Origin: an uncultured Chthonomonas sp.
GTDB taxonomy: Bacteria > Armatimonadota > Chthonomonadetes > Chthonomonadales > CAJBBX01
DNA: 64,000 nt
Assembly (NCBI GenBank): GCA_903885605.1
Contig: CAISJD010000158.1
Coordinates: forward strand, 36,353-100,352
Direction of reading: 5' to 3'
Under the pieces are notes generated by a model, which saw nothing but the letters and a program-made list of their open reading frames with translations, did no database searches and was not told the origin of the DNA. Shown in pieces: positions 43,768-54,728 of this stretch (position 1 is the first letter of the stretch; each line of letters starts with the position of its first letter). A program made the translations under genes and the position numbers.

Positions 43768-46700
43768 ATGGTTCGAGGGTGGCTCAGGTCGGCGGCGCTC
43801 ACCGTGGTCATCGTCGGCCTTTGCGCAGGCACGCCGCAGGCGTTAACCGCCGCGCCGACCATCGAGAACAGGGCGCTTCGTGTGACCCTGGACGCCGAAG
43901 CCGGTAGTGTCACAGTGCTGGACAAGCGATGCGGCGCCCTCTGGCGCCAGGCCACGCTGGAGGGCCTCGCACCGAAGTTCACGTCGGTCACTGCCTCCGG
44001 GAGCGCCATCGGGTTCCGGCTTGAGTGCGGATGGAACTCGGGCGCCACCGTGAGCTACGACTGCCGGCTTGCGTTGGTGCACGACGAGCCCGACCTGCGC
44101 CTCACGGCCGCCGCCGCTCCGGACCTGGCTATGCCCGGCAACTCTCGCTTCCTGGCCGGTTTCGCCCTGGAGAAGGGCGATATGGCGCTGGCCGTGGCGG
44201 ACTACTCCAACGGCCACCTCTACCCCATGGATGCCGAGGGCATTCCCTGCGGCTGGCTGGACGGCGACCGCCTCGATCTGCCCGTGCTGGGCCTCTGCGA
44301 CCTGGCCACGGGCTCGGCCTGCGCCATGATCCTGGAGACGCCCGAGGACGCCATTGTGGAGACGCGCCTGCGGGCCGTCGGCTCCCGTCGGCTGCAGACC
44401 CCATCGCTGCAGTTCCGGCCGGTTATGGGCAAGTTCGGCTACCCCCGGTCCGTTCTGTTTCGGTTCGCTCCCAAGGGCGGCTACGTGGCGGCGGCCAAGG
44501 CCTACCGGCGCTACGCCGCGCGGCGCGGCCTGCTGGTGACCCTGGCATCCAAGGCCAGGCGCAACCCCAACGTCGCCAAGCTGTTCGGGGCGCCCGATGT
44601 CTGGGGCGACGCCTCCGAGGGCTTCGCCGGCGCCGCCCATGCGCTGGGGGTGCGGAAGATGCTGATCCACGGGCGCTCGGATGCGGCCGAGATGCGGCGC
44701 ATCAACGCCCTGGGCTACGTCACCAGCGAGTACGACAACTACACCGACGTGCTGCCCTCGGGGCCCGGCGTGCCCGTCGACTCCTCGCACGACCGCGTGC
44801 CTGAGAGCGTCACGCTGCGATCCGACGGCGTCCGGATGCCGGCCTGGCTCACCTTCGACAAGAAGACGCAGTACATGAAGCGCTGCCCTGCTCTCTGGAC
44901 CGCCGCGGCGTCAGCGGTTATCCCCGACGTGCTCAAGCGTTGGCCCTACCTGGGTCGCTTCATCGACGTGACCACGGCCGAGGCGCTCTACGAGTGCTAC
45001 GACCCGGCGCACAGGATCGACCGCCGCGGCAAGCAGAAGGCCGGCGCCGACCTGCTGGCCTACGTCCGTTCGCGGGGCCTCGTGGTGGGCGGCGAGCACG
45101 GCATCTGGTGGGGCGTACCGCATCAGGACTACATCGAAGGCATGATGAGCTCCTACCAGTTCAGTTGGCCCGCCGGGCACCTCATCCACCCGAAGACCAA
45201 GCAGGACGGCTTCACCGACCCGTGGGGCGGCAAGACGCCCGCATGGTCCGAGTACGCCGACCGAGGCATCGGCCATGGGACCCGCATCCCGTTCTGGGAG
45301 CTGGTGTTCCACGACTGCGTGGTCTCCACCTGGTACTGGGGCGACGCCACCGACTGGCTGCTCGAAGCCGCACCCGAGACGCTGCCGCGCAAGGACCTGT
45401 TCAACATCGTGTATGGGACCATGCCCATGCTCTGGGCGGATGCCGCGGGCTCGTGGCTCCGGGATCGCCCCGCCTTCCTGCGGACCTGCCGCACGGCCTG
45501 CAAGGTACACGAGGCGGTGGCGACCTCGGAGCTGATCTCGCACACATGGCTCACGCCCGACCGCGCGGTGCAGCGGAGCCGCTTCGCCAACGGCGTCGTC
45601 GCCACGGGCAACTTCGGGCCGGAGCCGCGCACGGTGGAGCAGGCCGGGCGTCGGTGGCTGCTGCCGGAGAACGGCTACGTGGTCAGCGGGCCGGGCATCC
45701 AGGCGTCCAACGCGCTGGAGGGCGGCCGCGCCGTTATTCGCGTTCGGCAGGGCGACTTCCGCTGGGTTTCGCGCGGGTCCGACGGCTGGGTCTCGTTCGC
45801 CGACGGCCCCGGTCGCCGGCGCATCCTGCTGGAGGGCCGTCCGCTAGGCGCAGAGGGCTTCGACCTGGCTGCCGCGGGTGTGCCGTCGGGCTCACGCTGC
45901 CTCATCTACTCCGTCGATGCACGTGGCGCGCGCCTTCGGCTCGTAGCCGCGGCGGGACCCGGGCAGTCCGCACCGAAGCCGCCGTGGCCGGGCGCCTACG
46001 AGGCGCTCATCGGTGGGCGTGCGCTGGGGTGTGACCTGGCGGTCACTGCCGCACCGGGCGCCGCCTCCGCTGCGACCCAGGGAGCTCCCCTGATGGATCG
46101 CGTCGTGGTGACGAACCGCGGCGCGGGTTCCGCCGGCCGGGTGACGGTGCGCTGGTACGCCGACGCGCCGCTGCCGGCGCGCCTGCTCTGTTCGCGCGTC
46201 GTCCCCATGGGGTCAAGTGGCCGCATCGAGGTGCGTTGCCCGGTGCCCACGGATCGCGTCGCCGGGCAGCTGAACCTGATGGTGAGCGTTACTCCCAGTG
46301 TGCCGGACCTCGGACCGGCGGACAACAGCCTCTCACGCGCCGTCCGCGTGGCGCCCCGGCCGGGTCATGCACAATGGCGCATGGAGCTCCAGGCCGACGC
46401 TGGCCGCCTGGCCCGCACGGACGCCGTGATGCTTCTGCCGATGCCCGGGTTCACCGGGGAGCCTGCAACCGTCGAGGTCCGCGAGGTTCTGGCCAACGGG
46501 ACGGCTCTGGTGCCCGCCCAGCTAGACCCCGCCGGCCAGGGTGCCGAGGCCGCCGCCGCGTGCCCCACGGCCACGCTCTGCTTCGTCGCTCCCGGCCGCT
46601 GGCCTGCTGGAACACGGCGGCGGTTCGTGGTGACGTGGTCGGACCCGGCGCCCGGCCGGCCCCGGGCGCTCGCCCCATGGTCCGGCTGGGTGAGCCACGA

Positions 46701-47379
46701 TGCTCGCCGGGTGGAGACGCCTGCCTACTCGTTTGATATCAGCAATGGATCGGTCTCTGCGCTACAGGTGGTCGGTGCTACCGGAGGCCCGGTGAAGGCC
46801 TCCGTGATCTACTCCTCGGCCGCCACGGGCTGGGTGACCGAATCTGGCGCAGTAAGGGAGCGGCGCATCCTCACGTCGGGCCCGGTGCGGGCGCTGGTCC
46901 TGGTGAAGCGAACCATGGACGGCGGGGCGTGGTACCGCAAGCTCTACACGATCTACCGCTCCGGCTACGACGTCTCGGTGGTCACCAACCACGGCGCCTG
47001 CATCCCGGATCGGTCCTACTACTCGCAGTCCGGAAAGCTGACCGACTCCGGTGGCGTCCAGGCGCAGATCGACGGCTCGGGCGATGACGAGGGGGTCAGC
47101 GGACGCACTCAGAGCCCGGCCTGGTACCACGTGACCGGCGCCGGTTGGAGCGAGGCCGCCGTGCCGCTGGGGCCTGTCTCGGGCATCAGCTACTGGGATT
47201 CATCGGCCCGCGGAGGCCTGGGGTTCGGCCCGACGGGCGCGCCCGAGCACCGCGTCCGGTATTGGTTCGCCTCGCGCTCGACCGGCGCCGATTGGGCCGC
47301 CGCCGTGGCCGCCGAGGCTGCAGGGCCGCCGACCGTGATGATCACGCAGGCGCCGCGACGCGCCGGCGGCAGCAAGTGA
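43768..47379 (+). CDS. Large secreted glycoside-hydrolase-like protein
   Basis: 1203 residues with a signal peptide (SAALTVVIVGLCAGTPQALTAA). The N-terminal 280 residues look like a beta-sandwich (GALWRQ, RFLAGFALEKGD). Around 295-640 the sequence resembles a TIM barrel of DUF5696/GH-like enzymes: KMLIHGRSDAAEMRR, EYDNYTDVLP, VVGGEHGIWWG, GTRIPFWELVFHDCV. Near 780-870 a CARDB-like beta domain (RVTVRWYADAPLP) and at about 880-1200 a further beta-sandwich (WYRKLYTIYRSGYDV) follow. ATG 43768 has AAGGGGAAG upstream. A carbohydrate role is likely; the specific substrate and catalytic acids are not established. Confidence 0.68.
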   Translation: MVRGWLRSAALTVVIVGLCAGTPQALTAAPTIENRALRVTLDAEAGSVTVLDKRCGALWRQATLEGLAPKFTSVTASGSAIGFRLECGWNSGATVSYDCRLALVHDEPDLRLTAAAAPDLAMPGNSRFLAGFALEKGDMALAVADYSNGHLYPMDAEGIPCGWLDGDRLDLPVLGLCDLATGSACAMILETPEDAIVETRLRAVGSRRLQTPSLQFRPVMGKFGYPRSVLFRFAPKGGYVAAAKAYRRYAARRGLLVTLASKARRNPNVAKLFGAPDVWGDASEGFAGAAHALGVRKMLIHGRSDAAEMRRINALGYVTSEYDNYTDVLPSGPGVPVDSSHDRVPESVTLRSDGVRMPAWLTFDKKTQYMKRCPALWTAAASAVIPDVLKRWPYLGRFIDVTTAEALYECYDPAHRIDRRGKQKAGADLLAYVRSRGLVVGGEHGIWWGVPHQDYIEGMMSSYQFSWPAGHLIHPKTKQDGFTDPWGGKTPAWSEYADRGIGHGTRIPFWELVFHDCVVSTWYWGDATDWLLEAAPETLPRKDLFNIVYGTMPMLWADAAGSWLRDRPAFLRTCRTACKVHEAVATSELISHTWLTPDRAVQRSRFANGVVATGNFGPEPRTVEQAGRRWLLPENGYVVSGPGIQASNALEGGRAVIRVRQGDFRWVSRGSDGWVSFADGPGRRRILLEGRPLGAEGFDLAAAGVPSGSRCLIYSVDARGARLRLVAAAGPGQSAPKPPWPGAYEALIGGRALGCDLAVTAAPGAASAATQGAPLMDRVVVTNRGAGSAGRVTVRWYADAPLPARLLCSRVVPMGSSGRIEVRCPVPTDRVAGQLNLMVSVTPSVPDLGPADNSLSRAVRVAPRPGHAQWRMELQADAGRLARTDAVMLLPMPGFTGEPATVEVREVLANGTALVPAQLDPAGQGAEAAAACPTATLCFVAPGRWPAGTRRRFVVTWSDPAPGRPRALAPWSGWVSHDARRVETPAYSFDISNGSVSALQVVGATGGPVKASVIYSSAATGWVTESGAVRERRILTSGPVRALVLVKRTMDGGAWYRKLYTIYRSGYDVSVVTNHGACIPDRSYYSQSGKLTDSGGVQAQIDGSGDDEGVSGRTQSPAWYHVTGAGWSEAAVPLGPVSGISYWDSSARGGLGFGPTGAPEHRVRYWFASRSTGADWAAAVAAEAAGPPTVMITQAPRRAGGSK

Positions 47380-47405
47380 TGATGGATGCAACAGGGGGAA
47401 GCATT

Positions 47406-50400
47406 GTGAAAAGATCGCTCATTGTCGCGTTGTTGGCGCTGGCTGCCTTGCCGGCCGCCCACGCTGACGTGCTGTTCGCCATCGGCAAGCCCGACGGCGA
47501 CTTCCGTGACCTGGCGGTGGCGGGGGACTACAAGCAGGTCCCGGCCGCCTTCGGCCAGGGCGTTACCTACACCGTGGGGCAGTCGGTGGCCGCGCGCGAC
47601 TGGCCCTACATGCAGCCTGGTCCGGTGGACGGCTGGGCCGGCGGGCGCCCCTATGCGTATCGCATACGCTTCGACCTGGCTGCGGCGCCGCGGGGCGTCT
47701 GCCGGCTGAGCATCAAGGCCCTCTGCGCCCATTACGCCTCGCCGCCGCTGGTCGCGGTGGACGTGAACGGCAAGGCCTCATACCGCTACCGGACGCCGGC
47801 GGGCACCAGCGATGCCGCGCTGAGCGATCCGAAGGCGGGTAGGCCCTTCGAACTGCCGATACTGATCCCCGCCGACCGATTCAGCGCGGGCACGAACACG
47901 ATCACGCTCAGCCTCCCGCAGGGAAGCTGGTTGGTCTACGACGCCGTGACGCTGGAGGACGGCGTGGCCGCGCCTACGACGCCTCAGGTCTCGGCCCTCT
48001 CCGCCATGGGCACCATGCTCTTCAAGAAGGATGGCGCCAAGGCCAAGCAGGTCCTGCGCGTCCAGTTCAACAACAGCGGCGTCGAGGGGCCCGTCGAACT
48101 GGCCATTCCCGAGTTGGCCATACGCCGCTCGCTCCGCGCCAGCCAGCCGGGCGAGTGCCAGGTTGAGCTGCTGGTGGAGCCCGTGCTCAAAGCCACCAGG
48201 GTCACCGTGACGGCCACCGCCGCCGGCTCCACCGTCAAGGCCGAGACCGAACTGAAGCCGGCACGCAAATGGCGCATCTTCGTGGCGCCGTCGGTCCATA
48301 CCGATATCGGCTACACCGACCTGCAGCCCAAGGTCTTCGACCGCCACCGCGAGAACCTCGGCAAGGCGCTGGACGCGGCCCGCTCGGACCCGAGTTTTGC
48401 CTGGAACCTCGAGGTGGGCTACCAGCTGGACCTCTGGCGGCGTACCCGGCCGGGCAGGTCAGAGGAGCTGCTGGACCTGATGCGTAACGGCCGCTTCGGG
48501 ATCCAGGGCCTCTACCTGAACATGCTCACAGGCATCTGCTCCGGCGAGGAGCTCGTTCGCGCCCTGACGCTCTCGGCCCGCGCCGGTGTCGAGGCCGGCT
48601 TCGCGACGCCCATGGCCAACGTCACCGACGTGCCCACGGTGGTCGGCACCATGCCGACGCTACTCGCCAACGCAGGCTACCGCTACTGGGCCGAGGGGAT
48701 CAACGAGGACCGCGGACCTGTCTTCCGGTATGCCGACGCGCGGCAGCGACAGGCCCCATTCTGGTGGGAAGGGCCCGACGGCAGCCGCGTGCTGGCGCTC
48801 TTCGCGGGCGGCTACGCACAGGCGGCCGGGCTGGGCCTGCAGTCCAGCGTCGATGATCTCGCCGGCCGGCTCGCCGGGTGGCTACCGGGCTTCGACCGAC
48901 CTGACTACGTGGGCGACTGCATCCTCGTCTACGGCGGCGTAAGCGACAACGCGCCCATCGAGGTGCAGATATCCAAGACTGCGGCCGAGTGGAACGCGCA
49001 GTACGCCTACCCGCAGATCATCATGGGCCGCACCGACCAGTTCTTCGCCACAGTGGAGAAGGAGTTCGGCAAGCGCCTGCCCGTGTTCAGGGGCGATATG
49101 GGCGTCTACTGGGAGGACGGCGCGGGCTCCTCGGCCTTCGAGACGGCCCTGACGCGATACGCGAGGACGCGCCTGCAGGCGGCCGAGACCCGCTCTGCGC
49201 TGAACAGCGCGGCCGGCCGCGGCGAGTTCGCCGAGGAGGCCGTGGCGCAGGCGTGGGAGAACGTGCTCTTCTACGATGAACACACCTGGGGCGCACACTG
49301 CAGCATCTCGCAGCCCGAGATCCCCTTTACGGTCGACCAGTGGAACATCAAGCGGCAATTCGCGCTGGACGCGGCGTCGCAGTCTGACAAGCTCTATGGC
49401 GCAAACCTCGGCGCACCGGCGCCTGGAGCGCGGCAGATCGCTGTGCGCAACACGGTCGGGTGGAAGCGTAGCCTGGTGGCTTCGGTGGCGCTGCCTGGCG
49501 GGTGGCAGTCCGCCGTAGTCCGCGCCGTGCCGTCGGGCCGCGTGGTTGCGTCGCAGGTATCCGGCGGCAAGGTCCACTTCGTGGCTACCGGTGTGCCGTC
49601 CCTGGGTTCGGCTCGGTTCGAGATCGCTCCCGGATCGGCGGCCCGGCCCGGGTCCGATCTGCTGCGTCAGGCCGAGGGCGGCGCCTGGGTTGCGGGCGGC
49701 GTTCGCTTCACCATCGACCCCGGCACCGGCGCCATCGCCAGCCTCCGCTCGGGCCGCTCGGGCCGCGAGTGGGTCCGCTCAGGATCGGCGTACAAGCTCA
49801 ACCAGTACGTCTACGTTCTCGGCGGCGGCAACGACAGCGGGATGGTGCATCCGTTCCTGCCCAAGCCCAAGCTGGAGGTCAGCACCCACGCCGCGAGTTC
49901 GGCGCGCATTGTGGAGAACGGCCCCGTCCGCGCCGTGCTGCGCATCGAGCGCTCCGGCGGCGGCGTGGACGCGGTGACGACTTACATCATCGTTGATGCC
50001 CTGGGCGGCTTCAGGCTCACCAACGTGCTTCACAAGACGGCCACCTACGCAAAGGAGGCCGGTTACTTCACCTTCCCCTTTAACGTCGGCGCCGGCGGCC
50101 CGGTACGCTCGTTCATTGACGTTCCGTACGGCATCGTCGAGGCCGAGAAGGGGCAGCTAGCAGGCGCCTGCCGCGAGTGGTACTCGGCCGTGAGCTTCGC
50201 CGCATCAACGGACGGCAAGGCGACGGCTTGCGTCTCCACGTCGGGAGCTCCGCTTATGACGCTGAACGACGTCTGGCGCGGAGATTGGCGTGGCAGCATC
50301 GCGCCGCTGACGGGCGATATCATCAGCTACGCCTTCAACAACTACTGGCACACCAACTACAAGGCGAGCCAGGAGGGCGACCTGGTGCTGGAGTACGGCC

Positions 50401-50807
50401 TGTCGCTGACCGATGGAGGCTTCGACCCGACCGCCGCCACGCGCTTCGGCTGGGAGAGGCTCGCCTCGGCGCCCGACCCGAGGGTGAACGTTGAGGCCCT
50501 CCCGACCGGTGACGCCGACGGCATCGTGTCCGGGGCTTCGGCGCCCGAGCCGCGGGTGGAGGTTGCAGGCGCTGCGCTACTGGGCGGCGTGACGTGGCAG
50601 GACGGCGGCCTCTCGGTGCGGCTCTTTAACCCCTCGGACCGGCCTGTGGTGGCCCGGGTGAGCGTGCCGGGCCTGGCCGTCGCGTCCGCCAAGAGGACGG
50701 ACCTGGCGGGTCGCCCGAAGGGCGCGCTGACGCTCGAGGGCGGGGTGGCGCGTTGCTCGGTGCCGGCCCGAGGGCTGGCTACGGTTGCGCTGACACCCCG
50801 GCGTTGA
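47406..50807 (+). CDS. GH38-like alpha-mannosidase with N-terminal carbohydrate-binding domain
   Basis: 1133 residues with signal peptide (KRSLIVALLALAALPAAHA). Residues about 22-185 resemble the beta-sandwich domain found at the end of PL4 rhamnogalacturonan lyases (FAIGKPDGDFRDLAV, DWPYMQPG). The GH38 catalytic domain starts near 290: APSVHTDIGYTD provides the His/Asp zinc ligands, ANVTDVPTVVGTMP near 402 contains the candidate nucleophile Asp, and FYDEHTWGAHCS the further His ligand. The C-terminal beta-sandwich domains run to the end. It is predicted to release mannose or a related sugar outside the cell. GTG 47406 is preferred by GGGGGAAG spacing. Confidence 0.75.
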   Translation: MKRSLIVALLALAALPAAHADVLFAIGKPDGDFRDLAVAGDYKQVPAAFGQGVTYTVGQSVAARDWPYMQPGPVDGWAGGRPYAYRIRFDLAAAPRGVCRLSIKALCAHYASPPLVAVDVNGKASYRYRTPAGTSDAALSDPKAGRPFELPILIPADRFSAGTNTITLSLPQGSWLVYDAVTLEDGVAAPTTPQVSALSAMGTMLFKKDGAKAKQVLRVQFNNSGVEGPVELAIPELAIRRSLRASQPGECQVELLVEPVLKATRVTVTATAAGSTVKAETELKPARKWRIFVAPSVHTDIGYTDLQPKVFDRHRENLGKALDAARSDPSFAWNLEVGYQLDLWRRTRPGRSEELLDLMRNGRFGIQGLYLNMLTGICSGEELVRALTLSARAGVEAGFATPMANVTDVPTVVGTMPTLLANAGYRYWAEGINEDRGPVFRYADARQRQAPFWWEGPDGSRVLALFAGGYAQAAGLGLQSSVDDLAGRLAGWLPGFDRPDYVGDCILVYGGVSDNAPIEVQISKTAAEWNAQYAYPQIIMGRTDQFFATVEKEFGKRLPVFRGDMGVYWEDGAGSSAFETALTRYARTRLQAAETRSALNSAAGRGEFAEEAVAQAWENVLFYDEHTWGAHCSISQPEIPFTVDQWNIKRQFALDAASQSDKLYGANLGAPAPGARQIAVRNTVGWKRSLVASVALPGGWQSAVVRAVPSGRVVASQVSGGKVHFVATGVPSLGSARFEIAPGSAARPGSDLLRQAEGGAWVAGGVRFTIDPGTGAIASLRSGRSGREWVRSGSAYKLNQYVYVLGGGNDSGMVHPFLPKPKLEVSTHAASSARIVENGPVRAVLRIERSGGGVDAVTTYIIVDALGGFRLTNVLHKTATYAKEAGYFTFPFNVGAGGPVRSFIDVPYGIVEAEKGQLAGACREWYSAVSFAASTDGKATACVSTSGAPLMTLNDVWRGDWRGSIAPLTGDIISYAFNNYWHTNYKASQEGDLVLEYGLSLTDGGFDPTAATRFGWERLASAPDPRVNVEALPTGDADGIVSGASAPEPRVEVAGAALLGGVTWQDGGLSVRLFNPSDRPVVARVSVPGLAVASAKRTDLAGRPKGALTLEGGVARCSVPARGLATVALTPRR

Positions 50808-50813
50808 CCTGCG

Positions 50814-50848
50814 CCGAGGGCCGCTCCGGTATTCGGAGCGGCCCTCGG
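50814..50848 (+). terminator. 15-bp bidirectional terminator
   Basis: CCGAGGGCCGCTCCG (50814-50828) pairs perfectly with CGGAGCGGCCCTCGG (50834-50848) around GTATT, midway between convergent genes ending at 50807 and 50872. It has no U-tract on either strand, but its stability and location support a shared boundary. Confidence 0.75.
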
Positions 50849-50871
50849 TGTACGGCCGGACTGCCCGGAAC

Positions 50872-52365
50872 CTACAGCGGGTCGGAGAGGTCGTGCGGCG
50901 TGATGTGGATGTCGCCGCTCAGCGTCTGGATTGCCACGGTGCCGGCTCCGGTGCCCACGGCGCCGGTGAGCAGGGAGTCGGAACGCTGCTCGTCGGTGAC
51001 GGCCAGGTCGCATGCCATATCCCCCGACTGCGTGGTCAAGGTGAGCCGGAAGTTGCTCTCCGCCGGCACGGCGAGGGAGACATCCCCGGAGACCGTGTTG
51101 AACGAGACGGTGCCGTTGATGGCGGCGCCGGCCTCGACGCGGATGTCGCCTGAAACCGTCTGGGCTTGGAGCGTCGCGCCGCCGATGTGCCTTCCCTCGA
51201 TGTCGCCGGAGACCACCTTCAGCGAGACTGCACCATTGGCTTGGACCACGCGCACATCACCCGAGACGGACTCCACCGCGACATCCACCGGAGCCTGTAG
51301 CCCGGCCCGCGTCAGTGAGACATCCCCGGAGACCGACTTGGCAGCCACGCGGCCCCCCTCCGCCTCGGTGACCTTCACATCCCCGCTCACCGCATCTATG
51401 GTCACTCCGTGAGCCAGGCCGGCTGCTTGGATGTCTCCGCTCTTGGAGGCGGCCTTCATGGCCCCGCGGATGGACTGGGCGGCGACGGAGCCGCTGACCG
51501 TCTCCACCGCCACCTCGCCGCCTATCTCAGTGAGATGGACCGCTCCGCTGGTGGTGTGGACGTCCACCTGGCCCTCCAGCCCCGTGACGCCCACGGCCCC
51601 GAAGGCGGTGGCCACGCGGGCTCGGCTGTCGGCAGGCGTTTTCAAGGTCAGGTGCACCACGCCGTCACGCCATGCGGGCTGGGTGGCGACGCGAATCTCC
51701 AGTCGGCCCGGCGTCGGGGCTCCCGCGGCGTCCGTGCCGGCCTCCATCGAGTAGGTCTCGGCTTTGGCCTCCGCCAGGCGCGCTTCTGCCTCGGCCTGCG
51801 TCGGCGCCCAGCACTCGGTGGTGATGGTGAGTTCGTGCCCGCCGTCTGACGTAACGATCGTCACATCGCCGAAGGGGTTGTCGACCTGCACCACGGCGCC
51901 GTCGGCCAGTGCAAAGGTCTCGGTGGTCGTCTGCGTGGCTGTGGGCCAGCCCAGCGGGTTCTGGGGCGCCTCGTCGTCCTCGGCTTCCCACATGCGCTGC
52001 CACGAGCGCATCCGCTCCTGGAACTTGCGCCCGCCCACGCCGACCTCCTTGAGGATCTTGTCGGGGTCGATCTTCCGGACTGCGTCCGTGATCTGCTTGC
52101 CCAGGTTCCCCAGGTCCAGCGGGAAGCCGGACTTGTTGGCCCAGCGGAAGTCGAACTGCTTGCTTCCCGTGGGCTCGGCCTTGGGCTCCGGCGGCTCCAG
52201 TGGCTCCGCGGGCCTGGGCGGGGCTGCGGGGCGCGGCGGCGGGTTGGGCGGCGTCGCTCCTGGCGTTCGTTGGCCGACGGACGCGATCAGTGCCTCGGCG
52301 TCCTTGGCCGTGATCTTGCCTTCTTCCAGCATTCGCAGGATCAGGCCGATATGCTCATCTGCCAT
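50872..52365 (-). CDS. DUF4097 beta-repeat protein with SHOCT-like N-terminus
   Basis: 497 residues. Residues 6-29 (LILRMLEEGKITAKDAEALI) form a SHOCT-like helix. A Pro-rich linker follows. From about 145 to 490 there are repeated VSGDV/VSGDI/LSGDI units roughly every 20 residues, as expected for a DUF4097 beta-helix. No signal peptide or membrane span is seen, so it is probably cytoplasmic or peripheral. DUF4097 proteins are widespread and of unknown biochemical role; some are linked to envelope stress. It is the gene after DUF2089 on the same strand. Confidence 0.87.
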   Translation of the reverse strand: MADEHIGLILRMLEEGKITAKDAEALIASVGQRTPGATPPNPPPRPAAPPRPAEPLEPPEPKAEPTGSKQFDFRWANKSGFPLDLGNLGKQITDAVRKIDPDKILKEVGVGGRKFQERMRSWQRMWEAEDDEAPQNPLGWPTATQTTTETFALADGAVVQVDNPFGDVTIVTSDGGHELTITTECWAPTQAEAEARLAEAKAETYSMEAGTDAAGAPTPGRLEIRVATQPAWRDGVVHLTLKTPADSRARVATAFGAVGVTGLEGQVDVHTTSGAVHLTEIGGEVAVETVSGSVAAQSIRGAMKAASKSGDIQAAGLAHGVTIDAVSGDVKVTEAEGGRVAAKSVSGDVSLTRAGLQAPVDVAVESVSGDVRVVQANGAVSLKVVSGDIEGRHIGGATLQAQTVSGDIRVEAGAAINGTVSFNTVSGDVSLAVPAESNFRLTLTTQSGDMACDLAVTDEQRSDSLLTGAVGTGAGTVAIQTLSGDIHITPHDLSDPL

Positions 52366-52410
52366 GGCTCATCTCCTTGTGGGCATCCCTGTTGCCCGAT
52401 GAGGCGGCTC

Positions 52411-53720
<1,310 letters not shown>

Positions 53721-53753
53721 TGGGCCCGCGCAGCGCTCCGGAGGAGGGGTGAG

Positions 53754-54728
53754 ATGGCTCTTCGCCACCTGTTGAGCATCGAGGAGACCGAGGACGCCGA
53801 CGTGCGGCTCATCATGGAGACCGCGCGGTCGTTCCAGGACGTTATCGGACGCCCCGTGAAGAAGGTGCCCGCCCTGCGCGGCCGGACCGTGGTGACGCTC
53901 TTCTATGAAGCCTCCACCCGGACCCGGACCTCCTTCGAGCTGGCTGCCAAGTACCTGAGCGCCGACGCGGTGAACATAGCCGTGGCGCAGTCCTCGGTCA
54001 CCAAGGGCGAGTCGCTGAAGGACACCGTGCGCACGCTGGAGGCCGTCACCGCCGACTGCGTTGTCATGCGGCACTCCAGTTCCGGCGCACCGCATCTGGC
54101 TGCCGGGATGCTCGGCATCCCGGTCATCAACGCCGGCGACGGTCGCCACGAGCATCCCACCCAGGCCCTGCTGGACGCCGTCACCATCTGGGATGCCTGG
54201 GCGCCCGGCCTCGGCAAGAAGGTCGGCGTCGATGCGCCGGACTTCAGCGGCCTCCGCGTGGCCATCGTCGGCGATGTGGCCCACAGCCGCGTGGCGCGCT
54301 CCAACGCATGGCTGCTGAGCCGCTTGGGCGCCGAGGTCCGGTTCGTCGGCCCCACCACGCTCATGCCGGCAGATGCCTCGCTCCTGCCCGCCACGGTCCA
54401 CTCCGACCTGAGGGCGGGCATCGAAGGTGCGCACGTCGTCATGGTCCTTCGGCTTCAGACCGAGCGGCAGGAGGCGGGCCTGCTCCCCACGGCTCGCGAA
54501 TACTCCCGCATCTGGGGCGTGAACCGGTCCGCACTGGCCGCGGCGCACCCCGACGCGCTGGTGATGCACCCCGGCCCCATGAACCGCGGCGTGGAGATCG
54601 CGCCCGATGTCGCCGACGGCCTCGCGGGCCATGCCTCGGCCATCGAGACGCAGGTCCGCAACGGCGTCGCGGTCCGCATGGCCTGCCTCTACCTGCTCAT
54701 GGGCAGCGCGGCGGGAGATGTGCTCTGA
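53754..54728 (+). CDS. pyrB: Aspartate carbamoyltransferase catalytic subunit
   Basis: 324 residues. Condenses carbamoyl phosphate with aspartate. Carbamoyl-phosphate site FYEASTRTRTSFE, then SSVTKGESLKDT, HPTQALLDAVT and the C-terminal VMHPGPMNRGVEI. GGAGGGG precedes the ATG. The TGA overlaps the start of the serine hydrolase gene. No pyrI regulatory chain is in the window. Confidence 0.97.
   Translation: MALRHLLSIEETEDADVRLIMETARSFQDVIGRPVKKVPALRGRTVVTLFYEASTRTRTSFELAAKYLSADAVNIAVAQSSVTKGESLKDTVRTLEAVTADCVVMRHSSSGAPHLAAGMLGIPVINAGDGRHEHPTQALLDAVTIWDAWAPGLGKKVGVDAPDFSGLRVAIVGDVAHSRVARSNAWLLSRLGAEVRFVGPTTLMPADASLLPATVHSDLRAGIEGAHVVMVLRLQTERQEAGLLPTAREYSRIWGVNRSALAAAHPDALVMHPGPMNRGVEIAPDVADGLAGHASAIETQVRNGVAVRMACLYLLMGSAAGDVL

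Noticed and set aside
42255..44048. 597-codon minus-strand frame opposite the MFS gene
   Set aside because: Antisense shadow with low-complexity Gln/Glu/Gly composition.
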